Assembly: GCA_035771165.1 (NCBI GenBank)
Contig: JAWNZC010000472.1
Location: 990,001 to 1,054,000, forward strand
Direction of reading: 5' to 3'
DNA: 64,000 bases
Source of the DNA: Paragorgia papillata
Taxonomy: Eukaryota > Cnidaria > Anthozoa > Scleralcyonacea > Coralliidae
Shown: positions 39,701 to 49,948 of the stretch, piece after piece
How positions within the stretch are numbered: position 1 is the first letter of the stretch
How the letters are laid out: every line of letters starts with the position of its first letter
The notes under the pieces: generated by a model
Told to the model about the DNA's origin: nothing
The model's database searches: none
Seen by the model: the letters and a program-made list of their open reading frames with translations, nothing else
Made by a program: the position numbers and the translations under genes

Positions 39701-41530
39701 GAGGATTTTAATCCATTCCTGCCTGAGCTGGCCAAAAACAGTTTCTTTATTGTTTTACTCTGTCTAATGTCAGATGATTTTACTCATCAAAGGGAGAACC
39801 CTTGCATACATTGTAGGCAGCAATGGGTTAATTTGACATTAACATAATGCATTGAATTATAAATTACAACAAAATGTAATATTAAGCAAAAGAAAGCATT
39901 TTTTCTCTCTCGGTTAATCATGATTTTTCATTCTTGACTAGCACTCGTACACCACCAAAGGAAGGTTTTGAGACATTTTTCCACTTTTCGTTTATCGATG
40001 GAGATTTATCTGTTGTGTTGGATGACACAGCTTTGGCGAGGTTGGTATTTTACTAAAAAAATATTAATTTGTATATAAATGTAGAAAATAATTTAAAACG
40101 ATACATCACACATATAATTACACTGTATGTAGAACTTATCATTATATCACTTGTATGCAAATGCTACCACTTACTGTAGGAGCACATATGATTATAGAGT
40201 GTCATTAGAAGGTTGCAGGTTTGAACCCTATCTAGGGCTCAGAAATCTTTTCTGAGTAATTGAGCTTGACGAACGTCTACCAAACGTCTGTTAATGCCTG
40301 TGTTACAGGAATTACAGCGTGGGCTTGTGCGAGGGAAGTGCAGCACTTGAGTCTGATACAAAGATGATATTAACCCATTCCTGCCTGAGCTGGCCAAAAA
40401 TGGCCCCTTTATTGTTTTACTCTGTCTAATGCCAGATGATTTGCTCATCAAAAGGAGAACCCTCAGACATCCTAGGCAGCAATGAGTTTTTACGATTTCA
40501 TACTGTGCAGTACATGTATACTGTATATGTACTGTGCAATGGTGAGTAATGAGTGATATTGTAATTTCAATTCCAGGATTCCCAGTAAATATGTTTACAC
40601 CAGTTCATTGAGAGAACAGTGGAGGATTATTAAAATTGGGAACTACCCTCTCGGATTTGGTGAGTAGGGATTTTACTTGACAGCCTTGATGGGCTGTATG
40701 ATTTAATATAAACCATGCTTTTGGTTATAATATTTTTTTAATCTAATGACTCTAGATGAATGTGGTATAGTTGCTCAGATTGCAGAGCCTCTTGTTGAAG
40801 CCAAAATCACAACATTCTACATCAGCTCATGTCACTTAGGACATACTTTGGTAGGTACAGTAACTTAATATAATTTAGTTGGTGGTGGTGCTTATTTAGG
40901 GGTGGTGCTTATTTGAGGGTGGTGCTTATTTGAGAGTTGTGATTATTTGGGGATGGTGCTTATTTGCGGGTGGTGCTTATTTGGATGTGGTGCTTATTTG
41001 GGGGTGGTGCTTATTTGGAGGTGTTGCTTATTTGGGGGTGGTGCTTATTTAGGGGTGGTGCTTATTTAGGGGTGGTGCTTATTTAGGGGTGGTACTTATT
41101 TAGGGTGCTGCTTATTTAGGGTGCTGCTTATTTGGGTGGTGCTTATTTTAGGGTGGTGCTTATTTTAGGGGGGTGCTTATTTGGGGGGGTGCCTATTTGG
41201 GGGTGGTGCTTATTTAGGGTGGTGCTTATTTGGGGGTGGTGCTTATTTGTGGGTGGGGCTTATTTAGGGTGGTGCATATTTTGGGGTGGGGCTTATTTAG
41301 GGTGGTGCATATTTTGGGGTGGGGCTTATTTAGGGTGGTGTTTATTTGGGGGTGGGGCTTATTTAGGGTGGTGCTTATTTGAGAGTTTGTAAAAAATGTT
41401 TACGAGCTTTACGAAGCCACAGGATTGGAGCTTGTGTTTCTGTATTGTGTAGGTTCCAGAAGTAGATATCAGCAAGGCATTGGAGATTCTGGATAAAAGA
41501 AAGAAGTTATCACAGGTAATCCATGAATAA
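36733..41530 (+). CDS. CASTOR: CASTOR1/2-like cytosolic amino-acid sensor of the mTORC1 pathway
   Basis: CASTOR proteins are ACT-domain sensors that bind GATOR2 and release it on binding arginine, freeing mTORC1. Nine exons join in frame: 36733-36881, 37557-37627, 38535-38722, 39016-39148, 39377-39503, 39942-40040, 40577-40659, 40756-40850, 41453-41530 (340 aa; human CASTOR1 is 329). Matches include LELHILDYELRM, FFSFTETKDDYSLTL, STYQGDFIL, LNHFHVISLN, DLMFYS and GFDECGIVAQIAEP. The YQxD motif used for GATOR2 binding is present (YQGD). The human arginine-pocket segment STFNFDH reads SSCHLGH here, so the Asp is Gly. An acceptor AG lies 16 nt before the ATG, so a non-coding first exon is likely upstream. 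The last exon may end by read-through of a weak GT into LSQVIHE-stop. Family assignment is strong; ligand is open. Confidence 0.93.
36945..37192. repeat. TIR element in CASTOR intron 1
   Basis: GGGCCATTCCATTTAATATC and its complement GATATTAAATGGAATGGCCC bound it. Around it (36930-37445) a GCAACATTGTTG-rich second inverted repeat is found. Confidence 0.85.
37675..37762. repeat. (GGTGAT)n tract
   Basis: Trinucleotide-based tract in CASTOR intron 2. A second is at 38305-38415 before exon 3. Confidence 0.9.
38786..38905. repeat. Retroelement end with inverted repeat
   Basis: AAACTACATTCAATAATTTC inverts the upstream AAATTATTGAATGTA, followed by AGCAGTACTCAAACCTTACT and the CACTGCCTACGCAGCACACT tail shared with 23270-23345 and 51940-52020. 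Confidence 0.7.
39708..39831. repeat. TTAA-bounded element (family A), full copy
   Basis: TTAATCCATTCCTGCCTGAG ... GCAGCAATGGGTTAA, 124 bp, with core TACTCTGTCTAATGTCAGAT. CASTOR intron 5. Confidence 0.88.
40190..40320 (+). repeat. tRNA-derived SINE fragment
   Basis: GGTTGCAGGTTTGAACCCTA resembles a B box, and GAGCTTGACGAACGTCTACC is shared with copies at 61840 and 62145. Confidence 0.6.
40370..40488. repeat. TTAA-bounded element (family A), full copy
   Basis: TTAACCCATTCCTGCCTGAG ... CATCCTAGGCAGCAATGAGT. CASTOR intron 6. Confidence 0.88.
40866..41390. repeat. G/T-rich minisatellite filling CASTOR intron 8
   Basis: Unit GGTGGTGCTTATTTGGG (16-18 bp), about 30 copies, begins about 15 bp after the exon 8 donor and ends about 60 bp before exon 9. 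The Gly/Trp-rich frame is an artefact. Confidence 0.95.
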
Positions 41531-41531
41531 A
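41526..41531 (+). terminator. AATAAA overlapping the CASTOR stop codon
   Basis: The end of the frame reads CAT GAA TAA A, so the stop is inside AATAAA, the same arrangement as in the neighbouring MYG1. Use of this signal would leave almost no 3' UTR. Confidence 0.35.
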
Positions 41532-42011
41532 TGGTACGTTAGTCGTCCAGATGACAAGTGGAAAACGAGAGAGTTAATGTAAGCAGGCTCCGACCGAGTC
41601 TAGTTCTGGTGCATTAACCAAAAGATGTTTTCAACCGGGTAAAGGAGAACGGCACGCTAATTTATATTTCAACATCAGTACAGCTACAGACCTACAGTGA
41701 AATCATTAAACGTAAACTGAAAGACGAATGAAAGCAGTTTGGTTTCACCTTGTGCATTCTCGACTTCTGCAGATTATTCAGGTGCAAGATGGGCCCTGAT
41801 GGTTTAGGCAATTAATAATAACAGACGTCCTGTAAGAGGTTACTATTATAATTCATTGATTTCTGCGTGATTTGCACTCTCAAGTAACTTGGTGTCTTTT
41901 GCTTTTGGCTTCTGCTATTTGCTTTAAATCTACGCTGGGAACCCCGTCATGTCGAACTCAAAGGAGTGAAGAATAGTTTGAGATAGCGAGAGTTTGAGAC
42001 AACGGGGTAAA

Positions 42012-42336
42012 TTACAGTCAAAATGGAAATACCTTCCCACTTCTTCTTCTGTAGTTCGTTGCGTATTATTGTATTTCTGTAGCCGCTACCGAAGCCTGAG
42101 AAAAATTTTTGTTGAAAACTGTACAAAAACAGTATAATTTAGCTTTAAATAGCATTTAATCCTAATACAATGGATGTTCATCCCAAATCGAAACCAACAA
42201 ACGAATATACATTAAGAATTGGCGACATTTATCGCTAGACTTTTCTCACGCTTCAGTAGTGGCTACAGAAATACAGTAAGTACACAACCAACTACAGAAG
42301 CGGAAACAGAAGGTATTTCCATTTGGACTATAATTA
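42012..42336. repeat. Family G TIR element
   Basis: CAGTCAAAATGGAAATACCT and complement at the right end; second copy at 55937-56258. Confidence 0.88.
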
Positions 42337-42507
42337 TACTGTAAAACATTGAAAAAATATGTTGGTGAAGGAAAATTTCGAGCGTAGAATATGTACATTA
42401 TAAAACAAAACCAGGATTAGTTGTGAAGACGCAACACCAAGTCCTTCCGACTAGGAATTGAACCCGCAACCCTGCGATACTAGGACGTTATAAGCATGCA
42501 AGCACAA

Positions 42508-42860
42508 CGCGAACGTCACGGCAACGACCTAAGTACAATAGTATTCTTCAACCAAAACAAAGCTTTGAATAATTTACAGTCCCAAGAGTAATCCCAACAC
42601 CATCCTCGTTGCACATACATTGTCAACAGAAGCGTTTTCAGGACAACGTCGTGGCAAGGAACGGCACAAGCTGTTAGTTTACTTATAGGTGTTACTCTAT
42701 TATCCACCATGTTGTCGAAGCTATATGGCTGCTTTTCAAAGGTCTTACAAAATACATAAAGCATACAATATACGATGTCCTGATCCATGGTTTCTTTTAA
42801 ATGCAGTAACTTAATTGCCATCGTCGTCCTAGCTTGCTTAAGGTCCCTACTATATAGTAG
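42508..42860. repeat. Family H dispersed repeat, inverted copy
   Basis: Reverse-complement counterpart of 18038-18412. A tRNA-like B box (GGTTGCGGGTTCAATTCC, minus) lies just before it at 42450-42475. Confidence 0.8.
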
Positions 42861-42964
42861 TGCAGTGCTCTGCATGACCAACGGAGCCTGTTCCCGCAAG
42901 CTATGTCAACCAATTCTGTATTAATGATTATACGCATTTTTTGGTATATATAAAGCTCGTTTAA

Positions 42965-43316
42965 GCCTAGTTCCCACTTGTCGTAAGAATCGGGGATTTT
43001 TCCTGTTCCCGATCGTCTGGGATTGTTACGACAAGTGTGAACATGGTTGAAGTAACGTCCCAGACAGTCGCCGATCTGATTGGAAGCATCGCAAAAAATT
43101 GGAATTATTTCTATTTGGAAAATGCATCCCAAGTTATACGAACTTACGACATGTGTGAACATGGAAGAACACTGAAACCACTCGTCTGGGACGATCGAGG
43201 ACAGGAAAAATCCCAAATTCTTACGACAAGTGTGAACGTGACTGCCGTATTAAAGAATCGTCGACAATCCGGGATATAACTGTCCACGATTCTTACGACA
43301 AGTGAGAACTAGGCTT
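42965..43316. repeat. Family F TIR element
   Basis: AGCCTAGTTCCCACTTGTCG and complement bound it. Internal CTTACGACAAGTGTGAAC copies. Second copy at 47428-47778. Confidence 0.9.
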
Positions 43317-43319
43317 TAC

Positions 43320-44440
43320 GCGTGCGATTTTTGATGCGATAAATAGCGCCAATTTCTGGTTTAGAAGCATGTTAAGCAATTGCGAATGCGCAAAAATCAT
43401 AGCAAAAATGCGAGGAAGATGAAACCACGGTACAATCCGCCGACTGTTTTTCTTTAACATGCATCTAAACCAGACGTTGACGATATTTATCGCATCAAAA
43501 ACCGCACGTGCATGTAACAGGCCAAATGGTGGTAAAGGCATGCAGTGAGGAATTCAATTGGGTATATTATAAAAATAATATTTGGTATTTTCCTTCATTT
43601 GTACTCTCGGAGTACTTGGGTTTCACATTCTGTGAATGGAATTTTTGATGTGAGCGCCCAAAAGTAATATCGTCGAATATTCTATAATTTGATTTTCGAG
43701 CAATCGTCTTCACAAGGCAAGCGACGCATGGGAATTGTGTTCTAGGTGTGGTTATTAATTTAGCCATGGCAAAACCACAGATGGCCTGAATTGAATGCAT
43801 TTAGACTGTTTCCCTTTCGCCTTGGCAACAAACATGACCTCGTCATGCATAAATCATGTGGAGTATTTTTTAATTACAGACCCTTGAAAAATGTCGCGCA
43901 ATTTTGTAATAAATGTTTAAAATACCACCTGGCCAATTCAGTTTGTGTAAATGAAAGCAGTCGAGAAGAAGGAACGATAGCTCGTTGGTTGGCGACGTGC
44001 CTTGTTTTTGGAAATTTTCAACGATTCAGCCGCTTCCCTAAGGTACAATGCTATACTACTCTATTCATATTTTTATATCGTGTTGCGCTTGTTTGAAATT
44101 ATGTAATGTTAACTTTATATATATATATATATACCCAGCCAGCTATTTTGTTAAAACTGAAAGTGGCGTTCTCGAGATGAAATGTCAGCGCAATTGCAAT
44201 CTTGTTCGAAGCTATGCTTGCCGTTTTTCGGGTATAAGCAAAGGTCTAAATCGATGTGTCATGACAGTTGTCGACGATGGCAGTATAAAGCGCTTGGAAT
44301 AACATGTCGGTTTTGTTGTTTGTTTTTTGCTTCGATGAAAGTGAATCCATTAAGTTCTTAAATGTGTCAAGCTTATTGTAGATCAAGGCAAAGTTTCGCG
44401 CTTATTGCAAAAGTCAAATACTGTAAGAAATATATTTACC
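43320..44440. other. No gene recognised; foldback and small open frames
   Basis: A foldback of about 200 bp (GCGCCAATTTCTGGTTTAGA / TCTAAACCAGACGTTGACG) is at 43330-43530. Open frames at 43791-44045 and 44142-44301 have plausible codon composition and splice sites (donor at 44042, acceptor AG at 44140-44141), but the phases do not join the two longer frames and no family is recognised. Confidence 0.3.
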
Positions 44441-44448
44441 CGAAAACT

Positions 44449-44545
44449 CTTTCCTGTCCGTAGCGGTCTTTGGTATTTTATTCTGGCTAACGCCAAACGG
44501 ATTTTATTCACCTCTAGGGGAAGTCCTCGGACAGGAATGAGTTAT
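44449..44545. repeat. Family A element, second subtype
   Basis: CTTTCCTGTCCGTAGCGGTC ... CTCGGACAGGAATGAGTTA with the hairpin core TCTGGCTAACGCCAAA. Confidence 0.8.
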
Positions 44546-44720
44546 AATCTGTCTATACAGTACTTTTATATAGTCTTACAATTATCCTACTGGTGTATCC
44601 AGTTTTATTCGTACGTACAGTAGCGAGCAACATTTGCAGCTTTCGATTTGCTCATGAATGTTGCAAAACGTCTTTTTGACTCTGGTCAGTAAGTCTATGG
44701 GATCATTCAGGATGACAATC

Positions 44721-44815
44721 TTAACACTTTGAGGCCTAGACCTCTCCCTGTGCTGAATCAAATCGTCTGGCGTTAGCCAGAATAAAATACTCGTCTTCAG
44801 GTTTCAAAGTGTTAA
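44721..44815. repeat. Family A element with perfect ends
   Basis: TTAACACTTTGAGGC ... TTTCAAAGTGTTAA; core TCTGGCGTTAGCCAGA is a perfect 6-bp stem with a 4-nt loop. Confidence 0.85.
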
Positions 44816-45787
44816 AGAGAAGTGTAGTATGTTATATATAGGCTTTGCAACGTCAGACCGTTGCTTGATGAACTAAGCTTCTGTGTATGAACAGGGAACC
44901 GTGTATCCTCGTTTTTTCAATATCTTTATATATATATCTTATTTGCGCAAGAAATTGTCGACATGATTTTATTCATGGCTAGCTTAAGACGTCTCCCCTT
45001 GACGAGTTAAATTATGTGGAGTAAAAAGAAAGGTTGTCCCGCAACAACAATTTGCGCTTGAAAAGGTTAATGACTAAAAACTACAAGTGGCTACAAAGAG
45101 TGTTTCTTTGGAGAGTAAAATCATCTGGTGCTATAGACAGAGTAAAATAATAAAATATTTCCATAACTACAAGGCATACACAAGAGTTCCGACAGCTTCA
45201 GATTCGGAAGACTTGTGTTTTAATTCTATTTTAGCGTAATCCACATGCTTACCACGGAGAGAAACACTTTACAATAATTACGGAAGTTGATCGCGAAAAT
45301 TTGTTAATTTAACTCCTTGCTCGTTCTTAGGTGAATAAAATTGTCTGTCGTTAGCCAAAATAAAATGCAGAATAACTTAATTGCGACACGAAGGATTAAA
45401 AGCTGTCTGCGCCGAAATTTGAAGTTCAGTCAAACACATTGAGTTTGGAGTCGTGAAGAGCTTAGAGAAACGGGTAGTATATTAGAATAATGTTTCCTTA
45501 TAGGGCACTCTTAAGGCCGCGTCTTTCATTTCAACCGTATGCCGAAACGTATAGTGGTTTTGTTTGGGGTTTTTTTCTTGTGAGCTCACGTTTCGGTACG
45601 TTACGGTTGAAGTAAAAAACGGCCTTAGGATGATTGCAAACAGGGGGGTTGCTAGCTCACTGGAAAACGGAGGGGCAAGTGATGATATCACATGATGGAA
45701 CTTCCTTTTTGAGTGTTTGCGCAACGAGTTTGTCGTGTGAACTCGGTGAGTCTGTGTCTGTCTTTATTTTTCTATTGCTGGCTGTAG
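44816..45787. other. Repeat remnants, no gene recognised
   Basis: Family A fragments near 44975-45025, 45115-45150 and 45320-45400. A small inverted element at 45510-45630 (TAAGGCCG / CGGCCTTA ends). Confidence 0.4.
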
Positions 45788-45954
45788 GCCTTGATTTTCC
45801 AGATTTCCCCCGCATTTTTATTCCCGCCTCCGTATCTGATTCAACCAGCTATGTAGGTCACCCTCCTCCCCCCACTCCTCGAACAGCGATTGTTGATCTG
45901 ACTGAAGATGATTGGAAAATTTGGGGCGCCGATGCTCCTGATTCCAAACTATAA
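45788..45954 (+). CDS. Possible terminal exon of an unidentified gene
   Basis: An acceptor (TTGCTGGCTGTAG) precedes an open frame of 55 codons ending in TAA. It is proline-rich in the middle (PPPPTPR) and acidic at the end, with AIVDLTEDDWKIW. IVDLTEDD fits a SUMO-interacting motif (hydrophobic core followed by acidic residues). Codon composition looks coding and neighbours are repeats. I could not find upstream exons, so it may be a chance frame. Confidence 0.3.
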
Positions 45955-46017
45955 TTTGAATTTATTACAAGTAATATTTGGCATTTCAATCGATTAAACT
46001 GGATGTTCTAAGTAATT

Positions 46018-46285
46018 TCGGTGAAGGAAAATTTCGAGTGTAGAATATATACATTACTATAAGACCAAACCGGGACCAGTTGCGAAAAATGCAACATCAA
46101 TTAACGTCTTACGACTCGGAGTTGAACATGCGATGCTATAGTGCAGTGCCCTGACTACTGAGCTATAATGTGGCAATGCTGAGAGTAAATTATTGGATAT
46201 ATTACAAGTAATATTTTTGATGTTGTCCCGGTTTGGTCTTATAATGTATATATTCTACACTCGAAATTCAGTTCCTTCGATAATT
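46018..46285. repeat. Foldback element
   Basis: TCGAGTGTAGAATATATACA ... complement at 46235-46265. Includes a degenerate tRNA B box (minus). Related sequence occurs at 35320-35370 and 42360-42400. Confidence 0.75.
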
Positions 46286-47129
46286 TGGATTTCCTGCTGG
46301 GGATCATCCTTGGACATTTTTTAGTATAATTTTTTGCGGGCAGCAAAAAGTATATCTTAAAAGGAACTATAATATATCAAACGAAAAAGCTGCCAAGATG
46401 GCTACAATTAACAAAAAGAAAGGTGTTGCTTACTAAATAAATATTAACATGTTCAAGTAATTTTGGACTCTTAAAATTCACACTGCTTATTTGGACTTTC
46501 GCCAAAACTGCAACCGCATACAATAAAAGTCACATCGCGGGCACAACATTTTGGGATAAATTGCTTCGGGTTTTTTAGAAAGAATTTTGCAAAAAATTTG
46601 ACAAAGAACGTGAATTGAACTATTCTTTAAAAAATGTAACGATTTTTTTTAAGAACGAAGCAAATTACAATTTAATTTTGTGCCTGGTACACGAGTTACA
46701 AGAGTTATAACAAGACGCTTTGTAAGGTGCAGGCTTTGCAGATTCTCTGGGGTATTCAACTGGCTGGAATTGCGCTTTATGTCTTTCTTTAATGTCGCTG
46801 AAGCCGGATATCTTTATTCGACTTGTTATACCAACTCTATTCAAATATTTGATGTTTGTTTATTTCGAGGTTGTCATACCGTTCTTGGGTTCTTTGCTGT
46901 ACTACTTTACAAATGTCATGTCGCGAACATGTGACCTCACTGAACGTATCTCAGCATGGGATATTACTTCGAGTTTTAGTTTTACTCGCGTCTGTCGACA
47001 AATTCCGTGTTCTGGACTCTAGGGTTCTATACTTCTATTTGTGTATGTTAAGACCCCGTTTACAGGGACGAATTACCCGTTTACACGGAACCGGTCTCGA
47101 ATTTGTACGGTACCGTGTAAATGTCTGTA
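46286..47129. other. No gene recognised; one hydrophobic open frame
   Basis: The frame 46792-47022 (MSLKPDIFIRLVIPTLFKYL...) has two hydrophobic stretches suggestive of membrane segments, and overlaps another frame (46680-46934). No family recognised and no clear splice structure. Confidence 0.25.
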
Positions 47130-47330
47130 AGGGCCTGTTCACATGAGACCGGGTTATCTCGGGGGGGTATAGGGTTATCCCTATCCCCCGAGATAACTCG
47201 GTGTTAGTTTATTTCCATGTTAAAAAAGTAAACCGTTCACATGAGACCGAGATAACTCGGGGGATTTTATCATGTGAAATAGGGTCAACTTTGACCCTAG
47301 CCCCCGAGTTATCCCTATACCTAAGGTACT
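47130..47330. repeat. Foldback element
   Basis: GGTTATCTCGGGGG pairs with CCCCCGAGATAAC, repeated with TTCACATGAGACC on both sides. Confidence 0.8.
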
Positions 47331-47427
47331 AAACGGTAAATGATTTGAACCTGGGTGCAATGATGTATAGTTAATTTAAAAAAGTCAATGTCTACTTTTA
47401 TTTAACCTCAATGCTTTGCCATTTAAA

Positions 47428-47778
47428 GTCTGGTTCCCACTTGTCGTAAGAATCGGGGATTTTTCCTGTCCCAGATCGTCTGGGATTGTTACGACAGGTG
47501 TGAACATGGTTGAAGTAACGTCCCAGACAGTCGCCAATCTGATCGGAAGCATCGCGAGAACGATCGGGGATTCTTACGACTAGTTACGACATGTGTGAAC
47601 ACTGAAACCACTCGTCTTGGACGATCGGGAACAGGAAAAATCCCCGATTCTTACGACAAGTGACGACAAGTGACGACAAGTGACGACAAGTGTGAACCTG
47701 GCTGTCGCAAGAATCGCCGACAATCGGGAACTGACGATAGAACTGTCCACGATTCTTACGACCAGTGAGAACTATAGG
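47428..47778. repeat. Family F TIR element, second copy
   Basis: Same ends as 42965-43316. It also has a local expansion of AAGTGACGAC (three extra units) near 47660-47690. Confidence 0.9.
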
Positions 47779-48182
47779 CTTTTATTTTAATTCACCGTAT
47801 TTATTCATATGGACGGTCCTGACTCGTAAAACATCCGTTGCAAGTTTTCGAAGATATTGTCAATTTACAACTTTGTGAATCCATAATCGCTAACACCATT
47901 CTATTTTGCCTTTCGTATAACACCTTTGCTCTGACTAACGTCAGACGATTTCACTCTTGCTATAAAAAGATATTATATTTTGGTGCGTATAGAGGACTTT
48001 ACTCGCGTAAAGTGGAGTGCTGTAACTCTCGACGCCAGACTATTTTACTCTTGGTATAACACCAGATTATTTTGCTCCGACTAATGCCATGCAGACTATT
48101 TCATTCACAATACATGCATGGCTAACGCCAGATTATATTTTAGTCGTAGAGCAGAGCCCATTATACTCTCTCGGTTCTTTCT
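47779..48182. other. Degenerate family A core copies, no gene
   Basis: Four or five copies of (A/G)ACG(T/C)CAGACGATTT-like cores at 47930-48130 separated by about 50 bp. Confidence 0.4.
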
Positions 48183-48257
48183 TAACATTATATATATATA
48201 TATATATGTAGCACCCCTGGAAGTGACACCCTCCCCCCCCCCCCCCCCCCCCCCCAG
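48183..48257. repeat. (TA)n and poly(C) tracts
   Basis: TA repeat at 48188-48207 and a C run of about 28 nt at 48229-48256. Confidence 0.95.
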
Positions 48258-48294
48258 CGCCCAGACCCCGAACAAGCTTACACATGAGTAATGA

Positions 48295-48545
48295 TTTATT
48301 TAACGTCGTAAGCACATGATGTGGTCGCCCAATCATCCGAGCCAGAGGCTCGTGTTAAAACTGCACGACATAAGCTAAGACCTAAGTGTTGATTTTACGG
48401 CCCTGCGAAAAACCCTCGAAGCACAGGAGAGACCAACTAAACTCTACTCACATGAAGTTCGAGAACGGGGTTATTCCCAGACGGTCACCCATCCAAATAC
48501 TAACCCCGTCCAGCACATGCCATCCGTGCTTCCCCACCTTCCCCT
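48295..48545 (-). repeat. 5S-rRNA-derived SINE
   Basis: Close copy of 19440-19735, with an internal deletion of the box region's distal part. Confidence 0.85.
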
Positions 48546-49948
48546 CTTTACACGCGACCATGTTATTGTAATCTCTCCTGTAGGTTTTCGAATTACTTTT
48601 TACGAGTATCTTTGAATATGTTTAAATTTTAGATTAGTAGTTTTAATTTTCGAGTTAATTAGAAAGTAAAACTGGGGATAGACCTGAGCCGAAATTACGT
48701 TGAATTTGGTTTCATTAAAACTATTAAAAACGAAACTTTGGCATGCAAGAAGGTAAATTATGTATAGGTTTCAAAATGGAACTAAATAAATGTGTTGGTG
48801 GTGTTTACAGTTTGAGAAAAAAGTCTGGACAATTAAATCGAGTTATTTTTTTCAATTATTCTGCGCCACAGTTTGAATATTGCACAGTTATAAGAGTAAT
48901 TTAAAAAAAAAAGTGTCTTGCAAATGACTTTGTGAAGTATGACATGTCGGTTTGAAAGATTAAAAAAAAATTAATTGGAAAGAAGGCGACAGGTTGTACA
49001 TGCCCGATACAACAACGGACACATTGTAAGGTATACTTGTGATACACATGGTTGTAGACGTTTCTATTGGTCGAAAATCCTGAAGATAGGAATGATTTTA
49101 GCTCAGGGAAAATGCAAGAAAAGTGTAAACCAGCAGGATTTTGTATCACATTTATACAAACAACATGATTAAACATTTTTTGTTTTAGTTTTCTTTATGA
49201 ATTATTGACGAGTATATTATACATATTATTTATTTCGTAAACTTTAATGTGATGCAGGGTTTACGACGGACCACTGAGAAAAATTGTTTTAAATACAAAA
49301 GGTTCGATATTTTTACGTGTAAAGATATTTGTTCGATATAAAAATTGTGCTTGTTTGTATTCTACGATATAGTGCAGTAAAAATTGAGCTGTATAATTGA
49401 GATTGTGTTAATTTGAACATGCATTTGAAGATCAATTTTATATCTATGCACCGCCCGTGGACCACGACTGAGTAATTATTTAGGCTCACAATTTTGAAGC
49501 TTTGCTTGTGTAACCAGGCCTCAATAAAGATGGCTGCGTGCATGCCGGATTATCCCCATATTGGCGCACAGAAACAATGAAATGGCGGCCATATTGGTGC
49601 ACAATCTTTATCCTATGGGAATTTATCTCTGTTCGTATTCAAATATTTCGTATTGTTTTACCACCCCCGACGGGGTCACCGATCACGTGAGTGAAAACGA
49701 TCCCATAATTCACCTAATCCAAACATAAACCCTTATCTTAAAATTTCTTACCTAACTCAAACAACAATAGAACTGGACATTGCTCGCTCCCCATGCAACT
49801 TTCTCGCTTTATACGTCGTTTGGACGCAACGACGCATTTGGTTTTGTATCTTGTTAAGAGAAGAGATGAATATCCTAGCTCGGATATGAGAATAAGATAT
49901 ACAAAAGCTAATAGACAATAAACGAAATTGAAAATAATTCTAAAGAAA
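48546..49948. other. AT-rich sequence, no gene recognised
   Basis: A 65-codon frame at 48975-49172 ends DFVSHLYKQHD-stop with two upstream Cys (YTCDTHGC), resembling the tail of a C2H2 zinc finger if an intron is removed. This is weak. Otherwise nothing recognised. Confidence 0.3.

Noticed and set aside
41132..41392. Gly/Trp/Leu-rich 86-codon frame resembling a silk- or antifreeze-like repeat
   Set aside because: It is the CASTOR intron 8 minisatellite; unit length varies between 16 and 18 bp, so the frame is not maintained.
43791..44302. A two-exon gene from the frames at 43791-44045 and 44142-44301
   Set aside because: The donor leaves phase 0, whereas the longer second frame needs phase 1; the phase-0 join stops after 13 codons. 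No similarity recognised.
48975..49172. C2H2 zinc-finger gene tail
   Set aside because: Cys and His spacing fits only if an unproven intron is removed; no neighbouring fingers.
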